Position numbers and translations under genes: made by a program. From the NCBI GenBank assembly GCA_022508805.1, contig JAFLUM010000016.1, positions 1 through 43,321 on the forward strand: a DNA stretch of 43,321 nucleotides, given 5' to 3'. Position 1 is the stretch's first letter, and the number at the start of each line of letters is the position of its first letter. Shown here piece by piece: positions 22,732 through 32,086 of this stretch. A model generated the notes under the pieces. That model made no database searches. It saw only the letters and a program-made list of their open reading frames with translations, and was not told where the DNA came from. This stretch comes from Oscillospiraceae bacterium (GTDB taxonomy: Bacteria > Bacillota > Clostridia > Oscillospirales > Acutalibacteraceae).

Positions 22732-24570
22732 CTACACCCTGCCGAACTGCTTTTCAAGTTCACGCTTTGAAATCTCTATCATAACGGGTCTTCCGTGGGG
22801 ACAAAAACGCACATCATTATCAAATAATACCTGCTTTGCAAGCTCATAAAGCTCCTCGGGAGCATTCTTATCGCCTGCTTTTATTGCGCTGCGGCAAGCG
22901 ACGTTATGATAAATCCAGTCAAGCTGCTCAGTTGTGATATCTCGGCGATTTTTAATGAGATATCCGGCTATTTCACCGATAAGTGAAGGAATATCACAGC
23001 TGTCAAGATCAATGGGACAACTGCGGACTATCACAGAGCCGCCGCCGAAATCTTCAACGTCAAAGCCTGACTCGGCTATTGTATCAAGATTCTCGGTCAC
23101 GGCTGTATACTCGTTTTTATCGAGAGTAACAGTAACAGGAGAAAGCAGCATCTGTTTACCGCTTGTTTTGCTTTCTTTTTTGAGTTTATTGAAAATTATG
23201 CGTTCGTGTGCAGCGTGCTTGTCGATAACGCACAGCGTGCCGTCATATTCGATCAGTATATAAGTTTTATACACCTCGCCGATAAGGCGAAAGTCAGCAG
23301 AAACGGGCGCTGCAGGCTTTGCTTCTTCTATCTGCGGTTCTTTGCTCTGAACGGTAGGTGTAGATTTAACGGGAAATTCAATTTTTATAATATCATCGTC
23401 GGCATCTGCCGAATACTCGTTTGACACATCACTTACCGATAAATCTATATTATGTAAAGGCTTTAATACCTTTTCGGTAAAAGCGATATTTTCTTCTACC
23501 GTTGTCTGACGATATTCAGGAGTGGGCTTGGCGAATTCTATAGCCGTCCTTTTTTCCGGCAATACGGCGTGTTTTATACTTGTATTCTCGGACAAAGCAG
23601 ATTTTACAGAATGATATACTGCATCAAACACAGCACGTTCATCAGAAAATCTGACCTCGATTTTTGACGGGTGAACGTTTACATCCACAAGCTGAGGCGG
23701 TAGATTGATAAAAAGTACTCCGCCCGGGAATTTTCCCACCATTACGCTGTTTTTATAAGCATTTTCAAAAGCGGCTGTCACAGTGGCGTTTTTGACACTT
23801 CTGCCGTTGACGAAAAAGTACTGCATTCCGCGTGAGCCGCGGCATTTAAACGGCGGAGTTACAACGCCGCTGACACTTACTGCTCCGACTTTACCGTTAA
23901 CAGAAAGAAGTCCATCGGAAAAATTCTTGCCAAATGCGCCAAAGCATACATTGCGAAGCTCGCCGTCGCCGTTAGTAGTGAACACCTGCTTGCCGTCGCG
24001 GATAAAGCGAAAACTTATTTCAGGATGTGAAAGCGCAAGTTTTTCCACAGCTCCCGCAACAAAATTCCCCTCGCTGACATCCTTTTTTAAGAACTTCATA
24101 CGAGCGGGTGTATTATAAAACAGATTGCGAACGATTATCGTTGTACCGCGTGCGCAGCCAGCATCGGATATATCCGTCACCTGACCGCCCTCGATACTTA
24201 TACTTGTTCCCATCTGTTCATTTTCGGTTTTTGTTATCATATTAACTTTTGAAACGGCGGCAATAGAGGGCAACGCCTCACCGCGAAATCCGAGAGTCAT
24301 TATTGAATTTAAATCCTCCGCTGAGGAAATTTTACTTGTAGCGTGGCTTAAAAAGGCGGTTTTGACGTCGCCACGCTCTATTCCGCATCCGTCGTCGGTA
24401 ACACGGATATACGAAATGCCACCGTTATTTATTTCTACAGTCACCGAGGACGCGCCTGCGTCAACGGCATTTTCCAAAATCTCTTTTACAACGGACGCGG
24501 GACGCTCGACGACCTCGCCTGCCGCTATGAGATCCGCCATATGTTTTGGCAGCTTATTTATTTTCGCCAT
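22732..24570 (-). CDS. mutL: DNA mismatch repair protein MutL
   Basis: About 612 aa. N-terminal GHKL ATPase motifs: IAAGEVVERPASVVKEILENAVDAGA, DDGCGI, TLGFRGEALPSIAAVS and GTTIIVRNLFYNTPARMKFLK. An unstructured linker is at ~330-430. The C-terminal domain has VIDKHAAHERIIFNKL in place of the endonuclease motif DQHAxxERxxxE, with Asn at the last Glu position, and CPHGRPVMI near the end. The ATG at 24570 has GGGGGAGG upstream. It is coupled to mutS and miaA, a common Firmicutes order. Confidence 0.95.
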   Translation of the reverse strand: MAKINKLPKHMADLIAAGEVVERPASVVKEILENAVDAGASSVTVEINNGGISYIRVTDDGCGIERGDVKTAFLSHATSKISSAEDLNSIMTLGFRGEALPSIAAVSKVNMITKTENEQMGTSISIEGGQVTDISDAGCARGTTIIVRNLFYNTPARMKFLKKDVSEGNFVAGAVEKLALSHPEISFRFIRDGKQVFTTNGDGELRNVCFGAFGKNFSDGLLSVNGKVGAVSVSGVVTPPFKCRGSRGMQYFFVNGRSVKNATVTAAFENAYKNSVMVGKFPGGVLFINLPPQLVDVNVHPSKIEVRFSDERAVFDAVYHSVKSALSENTSIKHAVLPEKRTAIEFAKPTPEYRQTTVEENIAFTEKVLKPLHNIDLSVSDVSNEYSADADDDIIKIEFPVKSTPTVQSKEPQIEEAKPAAPVSADFRLIGEVYKTYILIEYDGTLCVIDKHAAHERIIFNKLKKESKTSGKQMLLSPVTVTLDKNEYTAVTENLDTIAESGFDVEDFGGGSVIVRSCPIDLDSCDIPSLIGEIAGYLIKNRRDITTEQLDWIYHNVACRSAIKAGDKNAPEELYELAKQVLFDNDVRFCPHGRPVMIEISKRELEKQFGRV

Positions 24571-24602
24571 CGGCGTCACCTCCCCCACAGAAGATAATAT
24601 AA

Positions 24603-27212
24603 TCAGTTCTTTGCCTTATCGGCAAGCTCATAAAGAATACCCATAGCCTCAATAGGCGTTAAAGTATTTATATCAATATTTTTAAGTTTGTCTATAATTT
24701 CATCGCGAATATTACCGGAAAATGATATTTGTATATCCTCGAATTCCGGCTCGGGTACGACCGTTTCGGTTTTCGGCTTCATTAGGTCGTTATCCTCAAG
24801 AGTCTTTAATATGGTTTTTGCCCTTTTGATAACGTTATCGGGCAAGCCTGCAAGCTTTGCGACCTCGATGCCGTAGCTGCCGTCAGCGCCGCCGCGTACG
24901 ATACGGCGTAAAAAGGTAATATCATCACCGTGTTTTTTGACGGCAATGTTATAGTTTTTAACGCCGTCAACGGTCTTTTCAAGCTCGGAAAGCTCGTGAT
25001 AATGGGTAGCAAACAGTGTTTTAGCGCCGATTTTTTTCTTGTCGGAAATATACTCGACGACTGCGCGGGCAATACTCATTCCGTCAAAGGTCGATGTTCC
25101 CCTGCCGATCTCATCAAGTATTATTAAGCTGTCTGCTGTGGCATATTTAAGAATTTCTGCAACCTCGTTCATCTCTACCATAAAGGTTGACTGTCCTGAC
25201 GACAAGTCATCCGAGGCACCGACACGGGTAAAGATACTGTCAACTATGCCGATATCCGCTGACCTTGCGGGCACAAAGCAACCCATTTGAGCCATAAGAA
25301 CTATTATGGCGATTTGACGCATAAAGGTGGATTTACCTGCCATATTAGGTCCTGTTATTATCGCAGTGCGGTTTTCACCGCGGTCAAGCAGAGCGTCGTT
25401 CGGAACGAACAGAGTGTTTTTCAAAAGTTCCTCAATAACGGGGTGTCTGCCCTCGGAAATACGGATAACTCCCTTGTCGTTTATATCGGGTCGTGTATAG
25501 TTGTTACGAACGGATACTGCCGCAAAGGAACAGAGAACATCAAGGAGTGCCAGTGCATGGGCAGTGTGCTGAGTACGCAAATATTCGCCTGCTATCTTTT
25601 TGCGTATGGAGTTGAATATTTCATATTCCAGACCGACTATACGCTCCTGAGCGCCGAGAACCTTTGTTTCAAGCTCTTTTAATTCCTCGGTAATATATCT
25701 TTCACAGTTTGTAAGCGTTTGTTTTCTTATGTAATGATCGGGAACGAGCTCTTTATATGAATTGAGCACCTCAAAATAATATCCGAAAACCTTGTTGTAG
25801 CCTATACGCAGCTTTTTGATGCCCGTTCTCTCCTGCTCGTCCGCTTCAAGCTTTGCAATTACGGTTCTACCGCCGTTCACGATTTCTCTAAGCTCGTCCA
25901 ACTCACGGTTAAAACCGTCCTTGATCATTCCGCCCTCACGCACGGAGAACGGTGCCTCCTCGTTTATTGAGGCTTCGATAAGTGAGCAAACGTCGTCAAG
26001 AGTGTCCGTTTCACCGTATACAGACTTTAAAAGTCCGCATTTGCAGTCCTTTAAGCCGTCTTTTATTGCAGGTAATTTTTCAAGTGTTGATTTAAGCGAC
26101 AAAAGCTCCTTAGCGTTGGCGGTATTATAGACCACACGGGTCATAAGGCGCTCCATATCGTAAACGCCTGTGAGTATTTCCATTTCACCCTCACGCAGAG
26201 GAGTGTTTGAATACAGCTCGTCCACAGCGTTAAGACGCTTTGAGATCTCTGCGCAGTCATATAAGGGACGCTCTATAAAGGAACGCAGCATTCTTTTGCC
26301 CATTGCTGTTTTAGTTTTGTCCAGCACCCACAAAAGCGAACCTTTCTTTTCTCGGTCACGCATAGTTTCTAAAAGCTCAAGATTGCGGATAGCCGAAATG
26401 CCAAGGTTCATAAATTTGGCATCTGTATAAAATGAGACGTTTTTAATATTGTCAAGACCGTGCCGCTGAGCAGACATCAAATAAGACAGAGCCGCACCAA
26501 GCGCACATACAGCACAGTTACGCTGATTTAACGAAAGAGCTGTTAAATCGTTTATACCGAAATGCTCTTTGCAGACCTTTTCGGCGTTATCAAGCTCGAA
26601 TTCTGCAGTCAATAGCTCTACGGAGGCGTCCAGCTTTTTTGAGATAAAGTCGGCAAGGGATTTAAAGGATACCATTCCGGGGTTTATAAGAATCTCCGAC
26701 GGAAGATATCGACCCATTTCGTTGATAACGCGCTGTTCAATATTTTCGTCAAATTCGGTAAGATTGACCTCACCTGTTGAAATATCAATAAAGCACATAC
26801 CGACCTTGCCGTCGGCAATGCAGACTGAGGCGAGATAGTTATTTTTTGACTCGTCGAGCATAGAGCTCTCTATGACCGTTCCGGGAGTAATAACTCTTAT
26901 TACATCGCGTTTTACGATTCCCTTTGCTGTGGAGGGATCCTCCATCTGCTCACAGACGGCGACCTTATAGCCTCGCGAAACAAGCTTTGCTATGTAGGAG
27001 TCTGCGCTGTGGAACGGCACACCGCACATAGGAGCGCGCTCCTGTTGACCGCAGTCCCGTCCTGTAAGAACAAGCTCAAGCTCCCTTGACGCTGTTTTTG
27101 CATCATCATAAAACATCTCGTAAAAATCGCCGAGACGGAACAGCAATATGGTGTCCTCATAATCTTTTTTTATTTCGAAATACTGCTTCATCATTGGTGA
27201 AAGCTCTGCCAT
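24603..27212 (-). CDS. mutS: DNA mismatch repair protein MutS
   Basis: 869 aa, full length. The N-terminal mismatch-binding domain begins LSPMMKQYFEIKKDY...LLFRLGDFYEMFYDDA (the F-x-E motif is present as FYEMF). Then connector, lever and clamp domains, and a C-terminal ABC-type ATPase with Walker A TGPNMAGKSTF, the signature region ASDDLSSGQSTF, Walker B LIILDEIGRGTST and ATHYHEL. It recognises mismatches and recruits MutL, encoded next. Confidence 0.97.
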   Translation of the reverse strand: MAELSPMMKQYFEIKKDYEDTILLFRLGDFYEMFYDDAKTASRELELVLTGRDCGQQERAPMCGVPFHSADSYIAKLVSRGYKVAVCEQMEDPSTAKGIVKRDVIRVITPGTVIESSMLDESKNNYLASVCIADGKVGMCFIDISTGEVNLTEFDENIEQRVINEMGRYLPSEILINPGMVSFKSLADFISKKLDASVELLTAEFELDNAEKVCKEHFGINDLTALSLNQRNCAVCALGAALSYLMSAQRHGLDNIKNVSFYTDAKFMNLGISAIRNLELLETMRDREKKGSLLWVLDKTKTAMGKRMLRSFIERPLYDCAEISKRLNAVDELYSNTPLREGEMEILTGVYDMERLMTRVVYNTANAKELLSLKSTLEKLPAIKDGLKDCKCGLLKSVYGETDTLDDVCSLIEASINEEAPFSVREGGMIKDGFNRELDELREIVNGGRTVIAKLEADEQERTGIKKLRIGYNKVFGYYFEVLNSYKELVPDHYIRKQTLTNCERYITEELKELETKVLGAQERIVGLEYEIFNSIRKKIAGEYLRTQHTAHALALLDVLCSFAAVSVRNNYTRPDINDKGVIRISEGRHPVIEELLKNTLFVPNDALLDRGENRTAIITGPNMAGKSTFMRQIAIIVLMAQMGCFVPARSADIGIVDSIFTRVGASDDLSSGQSTFMVEMNEVAEILKYATADSLIILDEIGRGTSTFDGMSIARAVVEYISDKKKIGAKTLFATHYHELSELEKTVDGVKNYNIAVKKHGDDITFLRRIVRGGADGSYGIEVAKLAGLPDNVIKRAKTILKTLEDNDLMKPKTETVVPEPEFEDIQISFSGNIRDEIIDKLKNIDINTLTPIEAMGILYELADKAKN

Positions 27213-27252
27213 ATTACCGTCTCCCCTCCCGACAAATAACTTTTGATACTAA

Positions 27253-27672
27253 TTAGTGATCGTGACCGCAGCCTCCGCCGCACTCGGAGCACTCACCGCC
27301 GCAGGAATGCGCAGTGGGGTCACAGGTATCGGGATCTTCGCCGTTTACACAAAGTGCAAGGATGCCCGTAAGATAGTTCATCATATCGTCAATGTCTTTT
27401 CTCGCGGCTTCATAATTCTGCATATTCTTATTCTGCATAATTTCTGTGTAAACTCCGCGGAATTCCTCGTCATATGCCTTCATTTTGCCCTCGTTGGGCT
27501 CGTCCTTTGAAGCCTCGTGCTGATATGACATCTGGATAAGCTGAATTCTGCTCATAAGCTCATTAAGAGCCGTATCCTGCTCATTTGCTATTCTTGCCTG
27601 TTCAAAGCGCAGATATCTTTCGTCCTGCTGTATAGCTTTGCCCAGCTCTCTCGTAAGTTTTTCAAGATCCAT
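27253..27672 (-). CDS. YlbF/YmcA-family protein with Cys-rich tail
   Basis: 139 aa. The helical Com_YlbF domain (~5-110) contains ARIANEQDTALNELMSRIQLIQMSYQ and YTEIMQNKNMQNYEAA. The last 30 residues are rich in Cys and His (CVNGEDPDTCDPTAHSCGGECSECGGGCGHDH), a likely metal or Fe-S site. In B. subtilis YlbF and YmcA form the Y-complex that affects RNase Y activity, competence and sporulation. Whether this protein does the same is inference. It lies 29 nt after miaB. Confidence 0.82.
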   Translation of the reverse strand: MDLEKLTRELGKAIQQDERYLRFEQARIANEQDTALNELMSRIQLIQMSYQHEASKDEPNEGKMKAYDEEFRGVYTEIMQNKNMQNYEAARKDIDDMMNYLTGILALCVNGEDPDTCDPTAHSCGGECSECGGGCGHDH

Positions 27673-27701
27673 TTTTTATAACTCCTTATACTAAATTATT
27701 A

Positions 27702-29111
27702 TTATTCAATGTATTCGCCGCGCACGATCCAGTTAAGTGACTCGGTCACGCGAACACGGCAGAATTTGCCGATAAGCGATTTGTCCGCAGGAAATTCTAT
27801 TATAACATTTCCGTCTGTTCTGCCCGCCAAATAGCCCGAAAGATTTTTACTTTCGCCCTCGCAAAGCACACGGTAGGTTTTGCCCACCATTTTAGCGCTG
27901 TGAGAGGCGGCAATACTCTCCTGCAAGTCACAAAGCTCTTTAAACCAACGGTTTTTCTCTTCACGCGGGACAGGGTCGTCCATTAAAGCGGCCTTTGTGC
28001 CCTTGCGGCTTGAAAAAATAAATGTGAAAAGAGAGGTGAAACCGACCTCTTTTACAAGTGACAGGGTATCTTTAAACTCCTCGTACGTTTCTCCGGGGAA
28101 ACCTACTATTACGTCGCTTGTGAGCGATAGACCGTCAATTTTTTCTTTGGCGTAGTTTATAAGCTCTAAATACTGCTCGCGTGTATAGCGCCTGTTCATC
28201 TCGTGAAGAATTCGGTTATTCCCCGACTGGAACGGCAAATGGATATGTTTGGAGACTTTTTCACATTCCGCGACAGTGTCGATAAGCTCACGAGTGCAGT
28301 CCTTTGGATGCGAGGTCATAAAACGCAGGATAAAATCACCGTCTAACGCGTTTATGCGGCGGATAAGCTCAGAAAAATTGATATTCTCATCGAGTCCTTT
28401 GCCGTATGAATTCACGTTTTGACCGAGCAGAGTAATGTCCTTATAGCCCTGTGATATTATCGCTTTAGCCTCAGTGATTACATCCTCGCTTTTTCGGCTT
28501 CGCTCTCTGCCTCTTACATAAGGGACAACGCAATAGCTGCAAAAGTTGTCGCAGCCGTACATTATGGGCAGCCACGCCTTTGCGGTTCTGTCGCGGATCA
28601 CAGGTATTCCCTCGGCGATCTCGCCGTCGGTGTCAGAGGTGTCCACCACCCTTTTGCCGCGTGTGAGATACTCCTTCAGTATAGACGGCAGTCTGTAATG
28701 ACCGTGTGTTCCGAAAACGATGTCGACAAACGGATAACTGTTGTATATCTTTTCGCGGATATGCTCCTGCTGCATCATACAACCGCAGAGAGCAATTATG
28801 AGCAACGGATTTTCCTGCTTTAATTTTTTTATGGCTCCCACATTGCCGAAAACTCTGTCCTCAGCGTGTTCACGTACGGCGCAGGTATTATAGAGAATGA
28901 GGTCTGCATCGTCTTTTTTCTCGGTCATTACATATCCCATACTGACGAGCATACCTTTTATACGCTCGCTGTCAGCAACATTGCCCTGACAGCCGTAAGT
29001 ATGTATAAAAGCCTTCGGCTGCTTTCCGTATCTCAGCAGCAAAAGCTCGCCGACTTCATCGGCAATGCTTTTTTGAAGCTCTATTTCCTCGTTTTTGACA
29101 AAATCTGTCAA
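27702..29111 (-). CDS. miaB: tRNA methylthiotransferase MiaB
   Basis: 469 aa. The N-terminal MTTase domain has FIHTYGCQGNVADSE, YNTCAVREHAE and LCGCM (auxiliary [4Fe-4S] Cys residues). The radical-SAM motif is YGCDNFCSYCVVPYVRGRERSR. The C-terminal TRAM domain starts near YRVLCEGESKNLSG. It adds 2-methylthio to i6A37 made by MiaA. Its start overlaps the end of the hydrolase gene by 4 nt. Confidence 0.95.
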   Translation of the reverse strand: MTDFVKNEEIELQKSIADEVGELLLLRYGKQPKAFIHTYGCQGNVADSERIKGMLVSMGYVMTEKKDDADLILYNTCAVREHAEDRVFGNVGAIKKLKQENPLLIIALCGCMMQQEHIREKIYNSYPFVDIVFGTHGHYRLPSILKEYLTRGKRVVDTSDTDGEIAEGIPVIRDRTAKAWLPIMYGCDNFCSYCVVPYVRGRERSRKSEDVITEAKAIISQGYKDITLLGQNVNSYGKGLDENINFSELIRRINALDGDFILRFMTSHPKDCTRELIDTVAECEKVSKHIHLPFQSGNNRILHEMNRRYTREQYLELINYAKEKIDGLSLTSDVIVGFPGETYEEFKDTLSLVKEVGFTSLFTFIFSSRKGTKAALMDDPVPREEKNRWFKELCDLQESIAASHSAKMVGKTYRVLCEGESKNLSGYLAGRTDGNVIIEFPADKSLIGKFCRVRVTESLNWIVRGEYIE

Positions 29112-30055
29112 TCCGCCACATCCTTAGTATAAATTGATTGAAGGAACGAGAGAACGTCGTTATATACGACCTCGTGCTCTGTTTCGTTAAGTATTTCGTG
29201 GCGCATTCCCGGATAGAGAATGACTGTGGGCTCGTATCCGGCAGTTACAAGATTGTCGGCAACCGCCAAAACTCCCTTACCGTTCATACCGACGGGGTCA
29301 TTAGCGCCTGAAATTATCATTATGGGAAGATCCTTCGGCAACCTGAACGCCCAACGGTCGTCACACGCCTCGGACATAAGATTAAAGATATCGCGGTAAC
29401 CTGCAAGCGTATAGGTAAATGTGCAGAGATCATCGTTGGAATAAGCAATCCTGTTTTCTTTATTTACCGAAAGCCACGCAAGAGGATTGTCCTTTTCATC
29501 GGTCATAGCGGAAAAGCCTTTGTTCATTATCTGCCCGATAGCATCAACGCGTTTCATAAGTCCAAATCTGTCGACAAGCTTGTCAAGCGCAGGAGACAGC
29601 ACCGACATTACTGACGGCGTATTACCTGTTCCGCAAATAATAAGGCCGTCCAGCTCATCGCCGAAATGAGCCGCATAAATGCGTGCACAGAAGGAACCCA
29701 TTGAATGTCCGAAAAGGAAATAAGGAAGACCGGGATTTCTCTTTTTCATAATTTTTGTAAGAATGTGCATATCATCCACAAGGCGTTTGTCACCGTTAAC
29801 TGCGCCCATAAAGCCTATCTGAGAGCGTTCATCTATGCTTTTGCCGTGACCGAGATGGTCGTTGCCGCATACGATAAAGCCGTTACCCGCGAGAAAACGG
29901 GCAAAATCGTCGTATCTCGTAATATGCTCGCACATACCGTGGGTAAGCTGAACGATACCTATGGGGGTGAGCTCTTCATCCTGCCAGATAAGAGTTCTTA
30001 TCTTGTTTTTACCGTTAGACGAATTGAAATACGCCTCTTTTCTAACCAATGCCAT
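29108..30055 (-). CDS. Monoacylglycerol lipase/lysophospholipase-like alpha/beta hydrolase
   Basis: 315 aa from the ATG at 30055, chosen because GGAGGAG lies 5 nt upstream (the listed longer frame to 30085 has none). Family motifs: QLTHGMCEHITRYDDFARFLAGNGF, NDHLGHGKS, nucleophile elbow LFGHSMGSF (Ser), ISGANDPVGMNGKG (Asp) and PGMRHEILNE (His). The catalytic triad is complete. The substrate is not deduced. It is the first gene of the long leftward run; its promoter was not pinned down in the AT-rich 30056-30290 interval. Confidence 0.88.
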   Translation of the reverse strand: MALVRKEAYFNSSNGKNKIRTLIWQDEELTPIGIVQLTHGMCEHITRYDDFARFLAGNGFIVCGNDHLGHGKSIDERSQIGFMGAVNGDKRLVDDMHILTKIMKKRNPGLPYFLFGHSMGSFCARIYAAHFGDELDGLIICGTGNTPSVMSVLSPALDKLVDRFGLMKRVDAIGQIMNKGFSAMTDEKDNPLAWLSVNKENRIAYSNDDLCTFTYTLAGYRDIFNLMSEACDDRWAFRLPKDLPIMIISGANDPVGMNGKGVLAVADNLVTAGYEPTVILYPGMRHEILNETEHEVVYNDVLSFLQSIYTKDVAD

Positions 30056-30351
30056 AAAATCTCCTCCGAAAGCATAATAATACATTATAAGTATAAATAG
30101 TATACTATATTTTTAGGCCTTTGTCATTAAAAAAATGTAAATTTTATAAAATAAATTTTTCGTATGATTTACTATTACTGCAACACATATTTCGTGATAT
30201 TTTATATATTTTTATCGTAAAAAACAGTAAATATGCCGAATTTTTCGCTGTTTTGATATTATTTAAAGGTCAAAAATGAATATAATCGGAGTTGCAAATA
30301 AAAAATATATGTGATAAAATCGGTAAAAATTTTGCAAAGGAAGTAAAAACA

Positions 30352-30675
30352 ATGACATACGAACAAATTGTCGCAAAAGTAAAGAACAAGTTTGCTGACG
30401 CAGATGCATCTGCCGTCGACGGTGTTGTCGCTATTCAGATAAATCTGGAAGGCAAAAACGTAAACGGAATTTTTTATATTGAGGTCAAGGATCACCGTGT
30501 AAACGTTGAGCCGTATGATTATTATGACAGAAATGCGGCTGTAACCGTTAACCCCACTAATCTTATGAAGCTGCTTGACGGCAAAATGAATCCCGTTGAG
30601 GCATACACCGCCGGTAAGGTTCTTGTTGACGGAGATGCGGGTGCAGTTCTCACCGTTATCAGTCTGGCACAGTAA
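30352..30675 (+). CDS. SCP2 sterol-binding-fold protein
   Basis: 107 aa from the ATG at 30352 (AAAGGAAG ~9 nt upstream; the in-frame ATG at 30292 has no SD). It matches the SCP2 fold: AIQINLEGKNVNGIFYIEVKDHRVNVEPYDYYDRNAAVTVNPTNLMKLLDGKMNPVEAYTAGKVLVDGD. Small soluble proteins of this fold bind lipids or other hydrophobic ligands. The ligand is unknown. A TATAAT-like -10 box is at ~30283-30288. It is monocistronic, with a terminator at 30685-30712. Confidence 0.85.
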   Translation: MTYEQIVAKVKNKFADADASAVDGVVAIQINLEGKNVNGIFYIEVKDHRVNVEPYDYYDRNAAVTVNPTNLMKLLDGKMNPVEAYTAGKVLVDGDAGAVLTVISLAQ

Positions 30676-30684
30676 ATTAGAGTT

Positions 30685-30712
30685 AAGAGCGGAGAAAAAT
30701 CTTCGCTCTTTT
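30685..30712 (+). terminator. Terminator of the SCP2 gene
   Basis: AGAGCG (30686-30691) pairs with CGCTCT (30704-30709), plus an inner AGA/TCT and a short T-run. Confidence 0.65.
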
Positions 30713-30741
30713 ATAATTTTCCTCTTTTCAAGAGAAAATAT

Positions 30742-30770
30742 TTGCTGTATTATAGTAAACACCCTATATT
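30742..30770 (+). promoter_or_regulatory. Promoter of the oxidoreductase-glycosylase pair
   Basis: TTGCTG (30742-30747), 17 nt, TATATT (30765-30770), immediately before the first gene. Confidence 0.55.
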
Positions 30771-30785
30771 TGTGAGATGATTTTA

Positions 30786-32084
30786 ATGTCAAAACCCGTT
30801 ACCGCCGTCATAGTCGGCGCAGGACACAGAGCGATGATATATGCAGATTTGTCGCTTACAAATCCCGAGCTTTTAAAAATAGTCGGCGTTGCCGACCCTA
30901 ACCCCGTTAGACGGCAAGCGGCGATGGAGAGATACGGCTTCTCCGCTGAAAACTGCTTTGAAAGCGCAGACGAATTAGCAAAAAAGGGCAAAATTGCCGA
31001 CACAATAATAAACGGAACTATGGATCACCAGCATATTCCGACGTCTATACCGCTTTTAAAATTGGGCTACGATATGCTTCTTGAAAAGCCCTTTGCGGTC
31101 GACGAGAGTGAAATGCGTGAGCTTGTGGAATGTGCAAGGGAAAATAACAGCAAGGTAATGATTTGCCACGTGCTCCGCTACACGCCGTTTTATTATTCCA
31201 TAAAAGAGCGTATTGTAAACGGCGAAATCGGCGATATTATAAATATTCAAACCCTTGAGCACGTTAGCTATCACCACCTTTCCACCTCATACATTCGCGG
31301 AAAATGGGCGAACAGCAAGGAATGCCACACGTCAATGCTTTTGGCGAAGTGCTGTCACGACATTGATATTATGATGTGGATGATGAGTGAGACAAAGCCT
31401 GTTGCCATTTCCAGCTTCGGCGGTAAATATCAGTTCAAGCCCGAAAATGCTCCTGAGGGCGCAGGTGAACGCTGCCTTGTGGATTGTCCCCTTGTGGACA
31501 CCTGCCGCTATTCGGCAAAGCGCCTTTATATTGATCAGCCGGAGCGCTGGGCGTTCTATATCTGGGATAAGCTGGAGCACATTAAAAATCCGACTATTGA
31601 GGACAAAATTGATCTTTTGAAGGGTAACAGTCCTTACGGAAAATGTATTTATAAGTGCGATAACGACGTGGTAGATCATCAGTCGGTGCTTGTCAATTTT
31701 GCAAGCGGAGCGACGGGCACGCACAACATGGTGGGCGGCTCATCAACTCCCCTGCGCAGAATACATATTGTCGGCACTAAAGGTGAAATTTACGGTAATT
31801 TTGAGGAATCAAAGTTCTTTGTTTCAAAAATTCATCCCACAAAAACCGACGAAAGAACGCTTGAAGAGGTCAATTTAAACGTTCACGGCGATATGGTCGG
31901 TGCTTACGGCGGACACGGCGGTGGTGACGAGCGATTGGCGGCTGATTTTGTATCATTCATTCGCGGAGAAAAGCCGAGCCTTGCCTGCACATCGATTTTT
32001 GATTCCGTTGCAGGTCACTTTTGTGTATATCTTGCCGACAAATCCCGTGAGGAAAACGGCGCACCGCAAAGGGTTGAGTTTTAA
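30786..32084 (+). CDS. Gfo/Idh/MocA-family NAD(P)-dependent oxidoreductase
   Basis: About 432 aa from the ATG at 30786 (the in-frame ATG at 30777 is upstream of the best SD). Rossmann domain: VTAVIVGAGHRAMIYADLSL...VGVADPNPVRRQAAMERYG, then the family motif LLEKPFA (EKP), and the C-terminal alpha/beta domain with CCHDIDIMMW. A Cys-rich insertion (GERCLVDCPLVDTCRYSA, then KCIYKC) is seen in a subgroup of sugar or cyclitol dehydrogenases. The substrate is unknown. A glycosylase gene follows after 2 nt. Confidence 0.88.
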   Translation: MSKPVTAVIVGAGHRAMIYADLSLTNPELLKIVGVADPNPVRRQAAMERYGFSAENCFESADELAKKGKIADTIINGTMDHQHIPTSIPLLKLGYDMLLEKPFAVDESEMRELVECARENNSKVMICHVLRYTPFYYSIKERIVNGEIGDIINIQTLEHVSYHHLSTSYIRGKWANSKECHTSMLLAKCCHDIDIMMWMMSETKPVAISSFGGKYQFKPENAPEGAGERCLVDCPLVDTCRYSAKRLYIDQPERWAFYIWDKLEHIKNPTIEDKIDLLKGNSPYGKCIYKCDNDVVDHQSVLVNFASGATGTHNMVGGSSTPLRRIHIVGTKGEIYGNFEESKFFVSKIHPTKTDERTLEEVNLNVHGDMVGAYGGHGGGDERLAADFVSFIRGEKPSLACTSIFDSVAGHFCVYLADKSREENGAPQRVEF

Positions 32085-32086
32085 AA

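Noticed and set aside
30056-30350. Additional gene in the AT-rich gap before the SCP2 gene
   Set aside because: Only short frames without ribosome binding sites; an antisense frame at 30259-30792 is a shadow of the SCP2 gene.
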